Assembly (NCBI RefSeq): GCF_907163105.1
Contig: NZ_OU015321.1
Coordinates: forward strand, 1,999,001 to 2,063,000
Reading direction: 5' to 3'
Source of the DNA: Cloacibacterium caeni
GTDB taxonomy: Bacteria > Bacteroidota > Bacteroidia > Flavobacteriales > Weeksellaceae
DNA length: 64,000 bases
Made by a program: the position numbers and the translations under genes. Below are positions 51,473 through 60,369 of this stretch, in pieces. The stretch's first letter is position 1. Each line of letters starts with the position of its first letter. Under the pieces are notes generated by a model that searched no databases, was not told the origin of the DNA, and saw nothing but the letters and a program-made list of their open reading frames with translations.

Positions 51473-53392
51473 TTAGTGAAATAAATACCAAACAATTCCT
51501 AAATTCAATCGAAAATCATAAATAGGATAATTGGGAGCAGCGAATGATTTGTTTTTCATAAAAGTAGTGTTTACATGCTGCGCTTCTGCATAAATAAGCA
51601 TTCTTTTTACCTTCATGTTAAAATAAGCATCTGCAATTGGTTGACCACCAATAGAAGCCGTATTTGCAGAAACTGTAAATTCATTCAATACTGGGAAATA
51701 TTCTCTAGAATTAAATTTCGAGAAATAATACACTTTTATTCCAGTTTGAATTTCTGCAGCATCTTTGAACGCTTTTGCCTGATAATAAGCATTTAATCTA
51801 CCGATAAAACTTGGCATCGGGTAAAGGTCTTTCTCAGACAAAGCAGATTGGAAAAGCAATTTGGTATTGAAATTAAGTTTCCAATAAGAAAAAGTAGCTT
51901 CGCCACCGATTTGAGAAATATTGAGCGATGACTCGCTTTGCTTTGGTTGATAATCAGCTCCAATGTAGGTGTAATTTTCTATTCTAAAATAATTAGCAAA
52001 AACTGAACTTTGGAACCACTTCAGATTGACTTTACCTCCGATTTCTAAAGTGCTTTCGTTTTTAGCATCTAAGAAATTATAATTGAAATTTTGGTAAAAA
52101 GATGGATTGATTAAATAGTTGAAACTCGGTTTAGAGGTTTGTAAATTTACATGAGCATCCAAAATATAATCTTTAATCGGTTCTAACTTCAAATTGTTAT
52201 CTGAACGGAGGAAGTTGCCAAAAGTACTTCCGTTAGAATATTCTAGATTAGATTTTAAATCCACCTTGTCCCATAATTTGATTTCTAAATTTCCAACTGC
52301 GCCAAATCTGTTTTCTTTATTGTCTAAAGGGATATTGACCCCAACAATGGCTGGAAGTTCTTTGTCTGTTCCTAAATTAATCATTTGGTGACGAACTCCT
52401 GCTTCTAATTTGAAAGTAGGTTTATCAAAAAGCAAGGTAAATGTATTGCTTAAATTTTTAGAAAATTTGTAAGCAGACGTTCCATAATCTTCTACAACAT
52501 CTGAATCATAAAACGACTCAAAACCTTGTTGTTTATACCAATATTTATTGGCTTGATGGAAAATAGTATGTCGCACTTTAAAGGGATATTTCTCTGAATT
52601 CACAAACTGAAATTCCTGAGAGAAATAATATCTTCTGTACGAAAATCTTGAATCCGTAGAGGTAAGGTTTACCGCAAGGTTTTGCCTGTTATTAAAACGA
52701 GTGTCATCTCCTAAAAAAAGGCTTAAATCTTCTATTCCACCATTTTCTTCGTTGTTTACGTTCTGGTGAATGTAATGTGTGAAAAACCGATAACGATTAT
52801 TCTTAGAATTAAAACGAGAAGATAAAACGAAATTATTAGAAGCGGCTAATTCTCTTTGGTATACACCTTGAGAACGCAGTCCCATATATTCTAAAGCTAC
52901 GTTAAAATTTTTTCCTACATTTTGAGTATAAGTAGTTTTCAAGGCTGCTCCTTGTTTCATTGCGTTATGGTAGACGAAAGATGTGGTAGGCGTTTTTACA
53001 TCATAATATTTAACATCATCAATTCCTAAAATAAAATGTGATTTTCGAGTAGGTAATAACGCTAAGTTTTGTTCTTTATTGACACGAAACATTAAATCTT
53101 GAAATCCAGAACCGATGTTGGCAAATTGGATTTTTCCAAAATTGTCTTGGTTATTGTATTGTGTAAATTGATAAGATTTGTCAATAGTAAAAACAGTGTC
53201 AAAAATTTTCTTTTCAGAAAACTGAGTATAATGCTGGTAGTCATTTATGGTTGGCTTAAAGATTTTCAAAGAATCTTTTCTTCCTTTGTCAACAATCAAT
53301 GTATCCGTAGGAACATTGCTATCTGTTTTATTGACGATTTGTGCTCCTAAAAAATGTACTGCAAAAAATATGATGAATAAGATGTATTTCAT
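51473..53392 (-). CDS. putative porin, Bacteroidota outer-membrane beta-barrel
   Basis: 639 residues from the ATG at 53392 (MKYILFIIFFAVHFLGAQ signal); the frame extends 63 bp upstream but lacks a usable signal there, and a -7 box TACTTTTG (minus) at 53417-53410 lies inside that extension. The mature protein is a large beta-barrel of the 'putative porin' family: alternating aromatic strands, VYRNKEQNLALLPTRKSHFILG-like plug-side region and an LGIVWYLFH C-terminal strand. It should allow diffusion of small substrates. It is followed 9 bp later by bshC. Confidence 0.85.
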   Translation of the reverse strand: MKYILFIIFFAVHFLGAQIVNKTDSNVPTDTLIVDKGRKDSLKIFKPTINDYQHYTQFSEKKIFDTVFTIDKSYQFTQYNNQDNFGKIQFANIGSGFQDLMFRVNKEQNLALLPTRKSHFILGIDDVKYYDVKTPTTSFVYHNAMKQGAALKTTYTQNVGKNFNVALEYMGLRSQGVYQRELAASNNFVLSSRFNSKNNRYRFFTHYIHQNVNNEENGGIEDLSLFLGDDTRFNNRQNLAVNLTSTDSRFSYRRYYFSQEFQFVNSEKYPFKVRHTIFHQANKYWYKQQGFESFYDSDVVEDYGTSAYKFSKNLSNTFTLLFDKPTFKLEAGVRHQMINLGTDKELPAIVGVNIPLDNKENRFGAVGNLEIKLWDKVDLKSNLEYSNGSTFGNFLRSDNNLKLEPIKDYILDAHVNLQTSKPSFNYLINPSFYQNFNYNFLDAKNESTLEIGGKVNLKWFQSSVFANYFRIENYTYIGADYQPKQSESSLNISQIGGEATFSYWKLNFNTKLLFQSALSEKDLYPMPSFIGRLNAYYQAKAFKDAAEIQTGIKVYYFSKFNSREYFPVLNEFTVSANTASIGGQPIADAYFNMKVKRMLIYAEAQHVNTTFMKNKSFAAPNYPIYDFRLNLGIVWYLFH

Positions 53393-53494
53393 TTTAATAT
53401 TTTGAAGTACAAAAGTAAAAAAGATAAACAAATTAATACCAAATAAATATTTCAAATCGTTATTATTTTATATTTTTATAAAAAATTGAATCAA

Positions 53495-54181
53495 ATGAAA
53501 AAAATCATTCTTTTATTAAGTCTTATTCCGAGTTATTATTATTCACAAGTGAAAACGGATTTAGAGGTGTTTGGAAACTCTAGAGGTAGTGTTTTCGAAG
53601 TAACAAATACAAATATAAAACACTATCCTGGCATAGATGGAATTCCTTATCTAGATGAAAACTTTCATCCAATAACAATTGATGGATATAATAAAAATCT
53701 GCCTTCTGTAAGATATAATGCTTACGAAGATGAAATGGAGTTCAAAGTGAATAATGAACTACAATTTGTAACCAAGCAAAATGATCTTAAATTTAAGTAT
53801 AGTGATAATGGAAAGGTTTATTTTCTGACCAACTATATTTACGAAAACAAAAACATTAATGGTTACCTTGTAGAATTAGTGGGTACAGGTAAATTTAAAC
53901 TTTATAAAAAAGAAAAAGTACAAGTAATAGAATACAATAATAATGTTACAAACACTTATCTTAAAGATAAAAATCCATATTTTCAAAAAGAGAACGATGT
54001 TTACTTAGTGAATAACAAAGGAATATATATTAAAATTCCTAAGAACATAAAAGAATTAACAACTCTTTTAAATATCACTAATCCTAAAGTAGTTTTAGAC
54101 TTTACTAAACAAAAGAATATTAGTTTAAAAAAAGAAAGTGATCTCATTCTATTATTCAATTTTATAAATAGCTTAGAATAA
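53495..54181 (+). CDS. exported protein of unknown function
   Basis: 228 residues from the ATG at 53495, with a signal peptide (MKKIILLLSLIPSYYYSQ); a TTG nine bases upstream is the alternative. The mature part is Asn/Tyr/Lys-rich and beta-like (FEVTNTNIKHYPGIDGIPYL, DEMEFKVNNELQFVTKQNDL). No family recognised. It is monocistronic and lies alone between the porin and SusC/SusD loci. A T-rich terminator follows. Confidence 0.75.
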   Translation: MKKIILLLSLIPSYYYSQVKTDLEVFGNSRGSVFEVTNTNIKHYPGIDGIPYLDENFHPITIDGYNKNLPSVRYNAYEDEMEFKVNNELQFVTKQNDLKFKYSDNGKVYFLTNYIYENKNINGYLVELVGTGKFKLYKKEKVQVIEYNNNVTNTYLKDKNPYFQKENDVYLVNNKGIYIKIPKNIKELTTLLNITNPKVVLDFTKQKNISLKKESDLILLFNFINSLE

Positions 54182-54215
54182 AAAACGCCTCGGTCTTTGA
54201 CTGAGGCGTTTTTTT
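54182..54215. terminator. bidirectional terminator
   Basis: AAAACGCCTC, a mismatch, GTC pair with GAC, mismatch, GAGGCGTTTT around TTT, followed by T7. It ends the plus-strand exported-protein gene and lies 21 bp after the susD-like gene stop on the minus strand. Confidence 0.85.
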
Positions 54216-54235
54216 ATTTATTGTTTTTGATAAGA

Positions 54236-55633
54236 TTAATTATCATAACCTGGATTAGCAACTACTGGCGTTCCTGCTATATCTGTCTCCTGTCTAGGAA
54301 TTGGAAAAGCAAGAAGGTTTGCACTAACGGCTGCTGGTTTAAATGATGTATTACCCCATCTCAATAAATCCCATTGTCTGAAACCTTCTCCAAGAAGTTC
54401 TTTTCTACGCTCAACTTTAATCATGTCTAGATCAACAGAAGAAACTTCCGATAAACCTCTATTTTTAATGATGGAATTATAATATTCTAAAGCCTTTGCT
54501 GGATCTCCTCCTGGTTGTAATTCAGCTTCTGCTCCATTTAATAAGGCTTCCTCATATCTAACCATTTTAATGTTATCAGCACCAGTTCTATTAAGGTATT
54601 TACCCTTGCTTCCGGCAGAGAGAAAATAATATTTTGTCCCATTAGCAGCAGACAAATAACTTATCAAACTTTTTCTAATATCATTAGTTGCATATAAATT
54701 ATATGACGATGCTAATGCTACAAGATTATAGTATCCATTTACACTCAATACTTGATTATAAGAACTAGTAGATAAAGAAGAATCAGTACCAACTTCTAAC
54801 TCAAAAATAGAATTTGGAGCAGCACCTCTCAATGTATAATCAAAAGACGGTTGATAAAGATCTCTCGCTACAACATTATACTTACTATAAACCTCACTAA
54901 TTAATGTTCTTACTTTTGCATAATCACCTTTATATAAATAGTATCTTGACATTAAAACTTTTAAAGCATCAATTGACAACTCTGTTTTATTAGAAGGGGT
55001 ATCAAAAGAAGAACGTGAAGTCATAGTTGAAAGAGCCTTATTAAAATCCGCTTCAATCTGTGCTTCAGTTTCAGTAATTGTACTTCTTGCCTTCAAAGCT
55101 TTAGGGTCATATTTTAAAGGCGTTACAACTCCTAAAGTACCTCCAGTATATTTTTGACCGTATAACCTTAACAAGTCAAAAAAACCTTGAGCTCTTAACG
55201 CATAAGCTTGCCCTTGATAATATTCTGCTTTTTGAAGATCTTGAGCAGTGCCATTAAGTTTGCTAACATCTGTACCAATTACAATGTTTGTTTTAGCAAT
55301 CATTGTATAAATTTGGTTGTAAGTATCACGAGCATAAGCATCACTTGAAGTCATTGTATATGTTCTTACGGTCTGGAAATAACCACTCCTTCCATTACTA
55401 AACATTTCATCTGATCTAACCTCTCCATAAGCTGTAAAATCTCTCCCATAATAAGTAGAAGCTCTCATTGAAGCATAAGCTCCTCTTACAAATGACTGAA
55501 CTTCTTGAAGAGATTTTAAATCAGATTGAATAACCGATTGTTCAAATTCTCTATCTACGAAATCATTACTACAAGATGATACTATGTTAACAATTCCTAG
55601 AGATAATATTGCTATTTTAAATATATTTTTCAT
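54236..55633 (-). CDS. SusD/RagB family nutrient-binding lipoprotein, pair 1
   Basis: 465 residues. Lipoprotein signal (MKNIFKIAILSLGIVNIVSSC, Cys21). SusD features: helical TPR-like N-terminal part (SVIQSDLKSLQEVQSFVRGAYASM), a variable binding domain, and the conserved C-terminal end YEEALLNGAEAELQPGGDPAKALEYYNSIIKNRG with LGEGFRQWDLLRWG. Works as the substrate-capturing lid on the partner SusC barrel. It starts 4 bp after its SusC partner's stop, so they are co-translated. Confidence 0.95.
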   Translation of the reverse strand: MKNIFKIAILSLGIVNIVSSCSNDFVDREFEQSVIQSDLKSLQEVQSFVRGAYASMRASTYYGRDFTAYGEVRSDEMFSNGRSGYFQTVRTYTMTSSDAYARDTYNQIYTMIAKTNIVIGTDVSKLNGTAQDLQKAEYYQGQAYALRAQGFFDLLRLYGQKYTGGTLGVVTPLKYDPKALKARSTITETEAQIEADFNKALSTMTSRSSFDTPSNKTELSIDALKVLMSRYYLYKGDYAKVRTLISEVYSKYNVVARDLYQPSFDYTLRGAAPNSIFELEVGTDSSLSTSSYNQVLSVNGYYNLVALASSYNLYATNDIRKSLISYLSAANGTKYYFLSAGSKGKYLNRTGADNIKMVRYEEALLNGAEAELQPGGDPAKALEYYNSIIKNRGLSEVSSVDLDMIKVERRKELLGEGFRQWDLLRWGNTSFKPAAVSANLLAFPIPRQETDIAGTPVVANPGYDN

Positions 55634-55637
55634 TCTT

Positions 55638-58490
55638 TTAAAAATTTAAATTAACACCTAATAAATAAGATTTTAGGATTGGTAGCCCTAAATTTGAAGA
55701 ACCAGTAAGGTTAATTTCTGGATCAAATTTTAATCTGTCATCAAAAACATAAGTCCAAGGATTATTAGCCATGATGTAGATTTGCGCTCCTGTTAAGCCT
55801 GTTCCATTTAATAATTTACTATTAAATGAATAAGAGAATCTCGCATTACTTAATCTTATATAATCAGAGTCATATAAAAATCTTGTTGATACATTTGATG
55901 ATAATTTATTACCATAGTAGTACATTGGTTTTGGATTATCAGCAGTTGGGTTTTCTGGAGTCCAAAAATTACCCATAACATCAGCATAACCAGGGTAAGA
56001 ATCTGAATAATAGCCATCTGACCATAAATATCTAGCCCAATCATCAAGAATTTTACCTCCGAATCCATAAGTAAATTGCAAGTCTAGACCAAATCCTTTA
56101 TAAGAAACATTAGTGTTTGCACCACCATAAATATTACTTAACATAGACCCTTGAACGGCTTGCTTAGCTGCATTATAATTATTTGTAGTCTCTCCATCTA
56201 CTCCATTAATGTACCATAGTGGATCTCCATTCGCATCATCTACACCAGCCCACTTTCTTAAATACCAAGTTCTAACACCTTCTCCAACTCTAATGGTTGT
56301 TGTACTACCATTAACATCACCTCCGTATAATTTAGTGATTTCATTGTCAAGAGTAGATAAATTAAATCCTAAATCCCAATTAACACCATCTCTACCTCCT
56401 TTAAGAATTGTAGCATTTACAGCAAATTCAAATCCTTTGTTTACCAAATTACCGATGTTATCAACATAAGATGTTAACCCCTGTGAACCCGATAACGGTA
56501 AATTATAGATTAAGTCTTTTGTTTCCTTGTTAAAATATTCCGCACTAACGGTAATTCTATTATTTAAAAATCCTAAATCTAATCCAATGTTCAAAGGATT
56601 AACAGTTTCCCAAGACAAATTAGGATTCATAACCCCAGCATAAGTAGCAGCAGCAAAATCATTATAATTAGTAGTAAATCCAAATAATGCATATGGATTA
56701 GCGCTCACTTGATTTCCTAATTTACCATATGAAGCTCTAAATTTCATTTGGGAAATTGCATCAATTTCTTTCATGAAATTAACTCTAGCTAAATCAACTC
56801 CTACTCCTACTGACCAGAAATTACCTGCTTTTTTACCAGGAACGAACTGAGACAATACATCTCTCCTATAAGATGCATCTAATAAGAATAACTTGTCATA
56901 GTCATAGTGACCAGTAGCTGCATATCCATATCTAGAAGACACTTCTTTTGAACCATCATAGCCATAAGGCACTACAAAATTTTGTAGCGTTTCTAAACTA
57001 GGTGTTCCTACTGTAATACCTGTTGCTTGTAAAAATTTTCTATCACTCTTATAAGCTTCTTGAATTAAAGTTGCACCTACATTATGTAAACCAAATTTAC
57101 TATTCCAATCTAAAATATTTTGAACATTAAAATTAAAGTATCTATTATTAGATGTTCTTTGATAACCACCATAAGTGAAACCATCTCCATGTAGAGGATT
57201 CCAATAGGTATCTTCTTCAATATTTATATATTCTGGTGAAAAGACAAACTTATATGTTAAATTATTTGAAATTTTATATTCTGCTCCAAAATTCACAAAA
57301 CCTCTTAAAGTTCCCCCTCTACTATAGTTGTGTTCTTGTAGATATGGAATATTATATAGATTATTTGAAAGTCTTGAATTACTTGGAATCCAATACCATG
57401 ATCCATCAGCATTTCTAATCGGATCTGAAGGTCTGTTAAAATATTCAGCTAAAATTGGATTAGAAAATGCTCCACCTTGACTTAATGTACTAAGTTTTGA
57501 GTATGATATTTGGATATCTGTATTTAACTTTAATTTATCAGTCGCTTGATAACCAACTTTACTTGTGAAAGCCATTCTGTTGAAATATGACCCTTTCACA
57601 ATACTTTCCTGATTAAAATAATTTGCAGAAGTGTAATAAGTTAATTTATCGTTACCTCCAGAAACATTAAAATCTACATTCTGCTGATATCCCGTTTTTT
57701 GAATTTCTTTTCTCCAATTAGTATCATTAGAAGTAGTAAAAATATTTTGTAGATCAGCTCCTTCTCCTCCAGCTATTAAATAATCATATACTTCACCAAT
57801 ATTATTAAATGTCATTCCCCATGATGGAGTTGCATTATAAGTATTCATAACTGCATAAGCTAAATACTCTTTCCATTGCGTCATATTGAATCCCTTGTGA
57901 CCTTCAAGCGCACGCTCGTTCATACCAGTATTCATAGAAAGATTAAATCTAGCCTTACCTTTTTTACCTGCTTTTGTGGTAATAACAATAACACCAGCTC
58001 CAGCATCAGCACCATATACCGCAGTAGAAACTGCATCTTTTAATACGGTCACATTTTCAATATCATCAGGATTTAAGTTAGCCAATATGTTAGCAGTAGT
58101 ATTGCCAGTAGTTAAATCACCAGAAGCAACTCTTACTCCATCTACCACATAAATCGGAGAAACAACACCATTAATTGAAGATACACCTCTCACTCTAACA
58201 CTTGCCATACCTCCTGGTTGCCCAGAAGAACTACCCGTTTGCACACCAGTAACTCTACCTTGAAGCATTTTATCAACCGATGCTACAGGAACACCATCGA
58301 TTTGTTCAGATTTCATAATACTAGTAGCTCCTGTTAATTCTTGAACTGTTTTCTTTTGACCAAAACCTACAATTACAACTTCGTCGATTTTTCTTTCATC
58401 CAAAGAATCTTTTTTCTTTTGCGCCATAACAGCTTGACCTCCAATAAAAAATAGAGCACCTACTGTTAAAACTTTTAATTTTACATTCAT
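55638..58490 (-). CDS. SusC/RagA family TonB-dependent outer-membrane transporter, pair 1
   Basis: 950 residues from the ATG at 58490 (MNVKLKVLTVGALFFIGGQA signal); an ATG 30 bp upstream is unlikely. The TonB box and plug start immediately after the signal (ERKIDEVVIVGFGQKKT, then GRVTGVQTGSSSGQPGGMASVRVRGVSS), so the N-terminal carboxypeptidase-D-like domain common in SusC proteins is absent. The rest is the 22-strand barrel ending LLGVNLNF. It imports large ligands such as oligosaccharides or peptides together with the downstream SusD. The ligand is unknown; no glycoside hydrolase is adjacent. Confidence 0.95.
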   Translation of the reverse strand: MNVKLKVLTVGALFFIGGQAVMAQKKKDSLDERKIDEVVIVGFGQKKTVQELTGATSIMKSEQIDGVPVASVDKMLQGRVTGVQTGSSSGQPGGMASVRVRGVSSINGVVSPIYVVDGVRVASGDLTTGNTTANILANLNPDDIENVTVLKDAVSTAVYGADAGAGVIVITTKAGKKGKARFNLSMNTGMNERALEGHKGFNMTQWKEYLAYAVMNTYNATPSWGMTFNNIGEVYDYLIAGGEGADLQNIFTTSNDTNWRKEIQKTGYQQNVDFNVSGGNDKLTYYTSANYFNQESIVKGSYFNRMAFTSKVGYQATDKLKLNTDIQISYSKLSTLSQGGAFSNPILAEYFNRPSDPIRNADGSWYWIPSNSRLSNNLYNIPYLQEHNYSRGGTLRGFVNFGAEYKISNNLTYKFVFSPEYINIEEDTYWNPLHGDGFTYGGYQRTSNNRYFNFNVQNILDWNSKFGLHNVGATLIQEAYKSDRKFLQATGITVGTPSLETLQNFVVPYGYDGSKEVSSRYGYAATGHYDYDKLFLLDASYRRDVLSQFVPGKKAGNFWSVGVGVDLARVNFMKEIDAISQMKFRASYGKLGNQVSANPYALFGFTTNYNDFAAATYAGVMNPNLSWETVNPLNIGLDLGFLNNRITVSAEYFNKETKDLIYNLPLSGSQGLTSYVDNIGNLVNKGFEFAVNATILKGGRDGVNWDLGFNLSTLDNEITKLYGGDVNGSTTTIRVGEGVRTWYLRKWAGVDDANGDPLWYINGVDGETTNNYNAAKQAVQGSMLSNIYGGANTNVSYKGFGLDLQFTYGFGGKILDDWARYLWSDGYYSDSYPGYADVMGNFWTPENPTADNPKPMYYYGNKLSSNVSTRFLYDSDYIRLSNARFSYSFNSKLLNGTGLTGAQIYIMANNPWTYVFDDRLKFDPEINLTGSSNLGLPILKSYLLGVNLNF

Positions 58491-58523
58491 ATTAACAATA
58501 TTTAATATTTTAATTAACAAAAG

Positions 58524-58541
58524 TGTTAATAAATTTTAACA
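58524..58541. promoter_or_regulatory. inverted repeat in the shared susC leader, pair 1
   Basis: TGTTAA-N6-TTAACA, 34-51 bp upstream of the ATG at 58490. The same arms and spacer length occur 34-51 bp upstream of the pair 2 susC start (63289-63306). On the minus strand it is followed by AACACTTTTG, which may be a variant -7 element. Confidence 0.55.
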
Positions 58542-58745
58542 TATCCAAATTTCAATCACTTAATTTAGAATTTAGAACATATTTTATTTCCTTTTGAATT
58601 TTAATAAATTGCAAAATAAAAAATGAAATAAGTTTTTTTTAAAAAAAACACAAATAAGATGAATTTATATTTATTATTTTTAACATATTATCATATCTTA
58701 GTTTATTTATTTAGAATAAGTATAAATAAGCAGCGTTATACAGAA

Positions 58746-58772
58746 AAAACCACTCTTTTAAAGAGTGGTTTT
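58746..58772 (-). terminator. terminator after the pair 2 susD gene
   Basis: 13-bp perfect inverted repeat AAAACCACTCTTT / AAAGAGTGGTTTT around a single T, with T/A tracts on both sides, 23 bp beyond the stop at 58795. Confidence 0.88.
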
Positions 58773-58794
58773 TTTTAATTATTTAAATTATTTA

Positions 58795-60357
58795 TTACCA
58801 ACCTGGGTTTTGCTGAGCCGCAAGTGTAGGATTCGCACTTGTTTCTAATGTAGGAATAGGCCAAACAAATCTATTATCTGAATATGCTAAACCAGGAACA
58901 TCACCTGTTTTAAACACATAAGGAATTCCTATTTTATAATCTGCAGCAAGAGGATTAGCTCCATTTTTATATTTTTGAGGAATACCGCTCATTGGCGCTA
59001 CATCATCGTGCTGAAGTCTATGAATTGTGTTCCATCTTAAGCCTTCAGCTAAAAACTCTATTCTTCTTTCTAAAAGAATTGCTTTTACAGCATCTACTCT
59101 TGTTGCAAAAGCAGCATATTGTTCAGTAGCAGGACTAGCTAAAGATCTATTTCTAACAGCGTTTAAATCTGCCAAATAAGTTGGATCGTTCAATCTAGCC
59201 TTAGCCTCTGCTCTATTTAATAGGACTTCTGCATATCTTAAAAGTGGCGAAGCATCTGTAAGAGTAGAAGTATCTTTATATTTATTTGAAAATAAAACAC
59301 CTGACACACTAAGAACCATAGAAGCCCCTCTTCTTTTATCTGTAGCTAACCAACTGCCATCATTCCAAATTACTGGACTAATAGCAATCAATCTTCTACC
59401 ATTGTATTGAGATGCTAATGCACCATTAACCCCTGGATTATTAGTAGCAGAATTTTCTAATGAGAAAATACTTTCTGAATTACTATAATTACTAGCAAAA
59501 GGCGTGTTAGGATCTGATGTCAGAGTATACTTACCATTAAGTTTATCTGCCTCAGTAATTACTTTAGGGAAATCTCCTTTACTTAAATACACTCTCGTTT
59601 TTAAAGCAATTGCCGCTTCTTTTGACGCATAAACGATAGCATTCTTAGCAGACTTCGTAGTTTTAGAAGCCATGTAATTTTCTGCTGTATCTAAGTCTGA
59701 AAGCACTTGAGCATAATTTTGCGCTACTGTTCCTCTTCCTAATTTTATATTCTCATCTATTGTTGCCACAGAATTACTTGGTTTCAATCTGTAAGGCACA
59801 CCTAAATGAGACGCATCTGAAGTAAATTTATATGGACGAGCAAAAAAGTTCAATAATTCATAGTGACTGAAAGCTCTAAAAAACATTGCTTGCCCAATAA
59901 AATCTTTTCCTTCCGCTTCAGAGATTACTCCTTTATCAATAGCTTTAGTAACTCCTTCTATAACGAGGTTAGCTCTATTTATAAGTCTATACGTATCGAT
60001 CCAATAATACACTGTATTTAGTGCACCTGAAGGATCCCAAGTGTTAGCATAAGTAATGGCATAAAAAGCTGCGGTATTTACCATGTCTTCACCCCTCATA
60101 TCATTTTGCTGAAAATAAGCCGCTCCAAAAGGATAACCTCTTCCCGTACCATTATATTGACCTACTTGAGCAGCCTGATACATACCATTCACAGACAAAA
60201 TAATATTTTCCTTAGAATCAAATGCTACATTTTCACTGATCTGGTTATATGGCTCTAATTCTATAACATTTTCTTCGGTACATGAAACAAATAGCAACGA
60301 TGCTAATAATGAACCAAAGACATATTTCTTAATTGTATTAAATTCTACTAATTTCAT
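58795..60357 (-). CDS. SusD/RagB family nutrient-binding lipoprotein, pair 2
   Basis: 520 residues. Lipoprotein signal ending at Cys26 (LLASLLFVSC). N-terminal SusD part with SENVAFDSKENIILSVNGMYQAAQ, TPR-like helices, and the C-terminal LLRYAEVLLNRAEAKARLND and EGLRWNTIHRLQHDD. It differs clearly from the pair 1 SusD, so ligand specificity is likely different. It follows its SusC partner by 12 bp. Confidence 0.95.
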   Translation of the reverse strand: MKLVEFNTIKKYVFGSLLASLLFVSCTEENVIELEPYNQISENVAFDSKENIILSVNGMYQAAQVGQYNGTGRGYPFGAAYFQQNDMRGEDMVNTAAFYAITYANTWDPSGALNTVYYWIDTYRLINRANLVIEGVTKAIDKGVISEAEGKDFIGQAMFFRAFSHYELLNFFARPYKFTSDASHLGVPYRLKPSNSVATIDENIKLGRGTVAQNYAQVLSDLDTAENYMASKTTKSAKNAIVYASKEAAIALKTRVYLSKGDFPKVITEADKLNGKYTLTSDPNTPFASNYSNSESIFSLENSATNNPGVNGALASQYNGRRLIAISPVIWNDGSWLATDKRRGASMVLSVSGVLFSNKYKDTSTLTDASPLLRYAEVLLNRAEAKARLNDPTYLADLNAVRNRSLASPATEQYAAFATRVDAVKAILLERRIEFLAEGLRWNTIHRLQHDDVAPMSGIPQKYKNGANPLAADYKIGIPYVFKTGDVPGLAYSDNRFVWPIPTLETSANPTLAAQQNPGW

Positions 60358-60369
60358 TTTTTTTAAATT

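Larger units (their letters stand above)
58491..58794. other. intergenic region upstream of the pair 1 susC gene
   Basis: 304 bp, very AT-rich. It holds the leader and likely promoter of the pair 1 transporter (shared with pair 2), the inverted repeat at 58524-58541 and the terminator after the pair 2 susD gene. The stretch 58560-58740 shows no ORF. Confidence 0.6.

Noticed and set aside
53393-53455. N-terminal extension of the putative porin
   Set aside because: It would place a second hydrophobic segment before a good signal peptide, and a -7 box lies within it.
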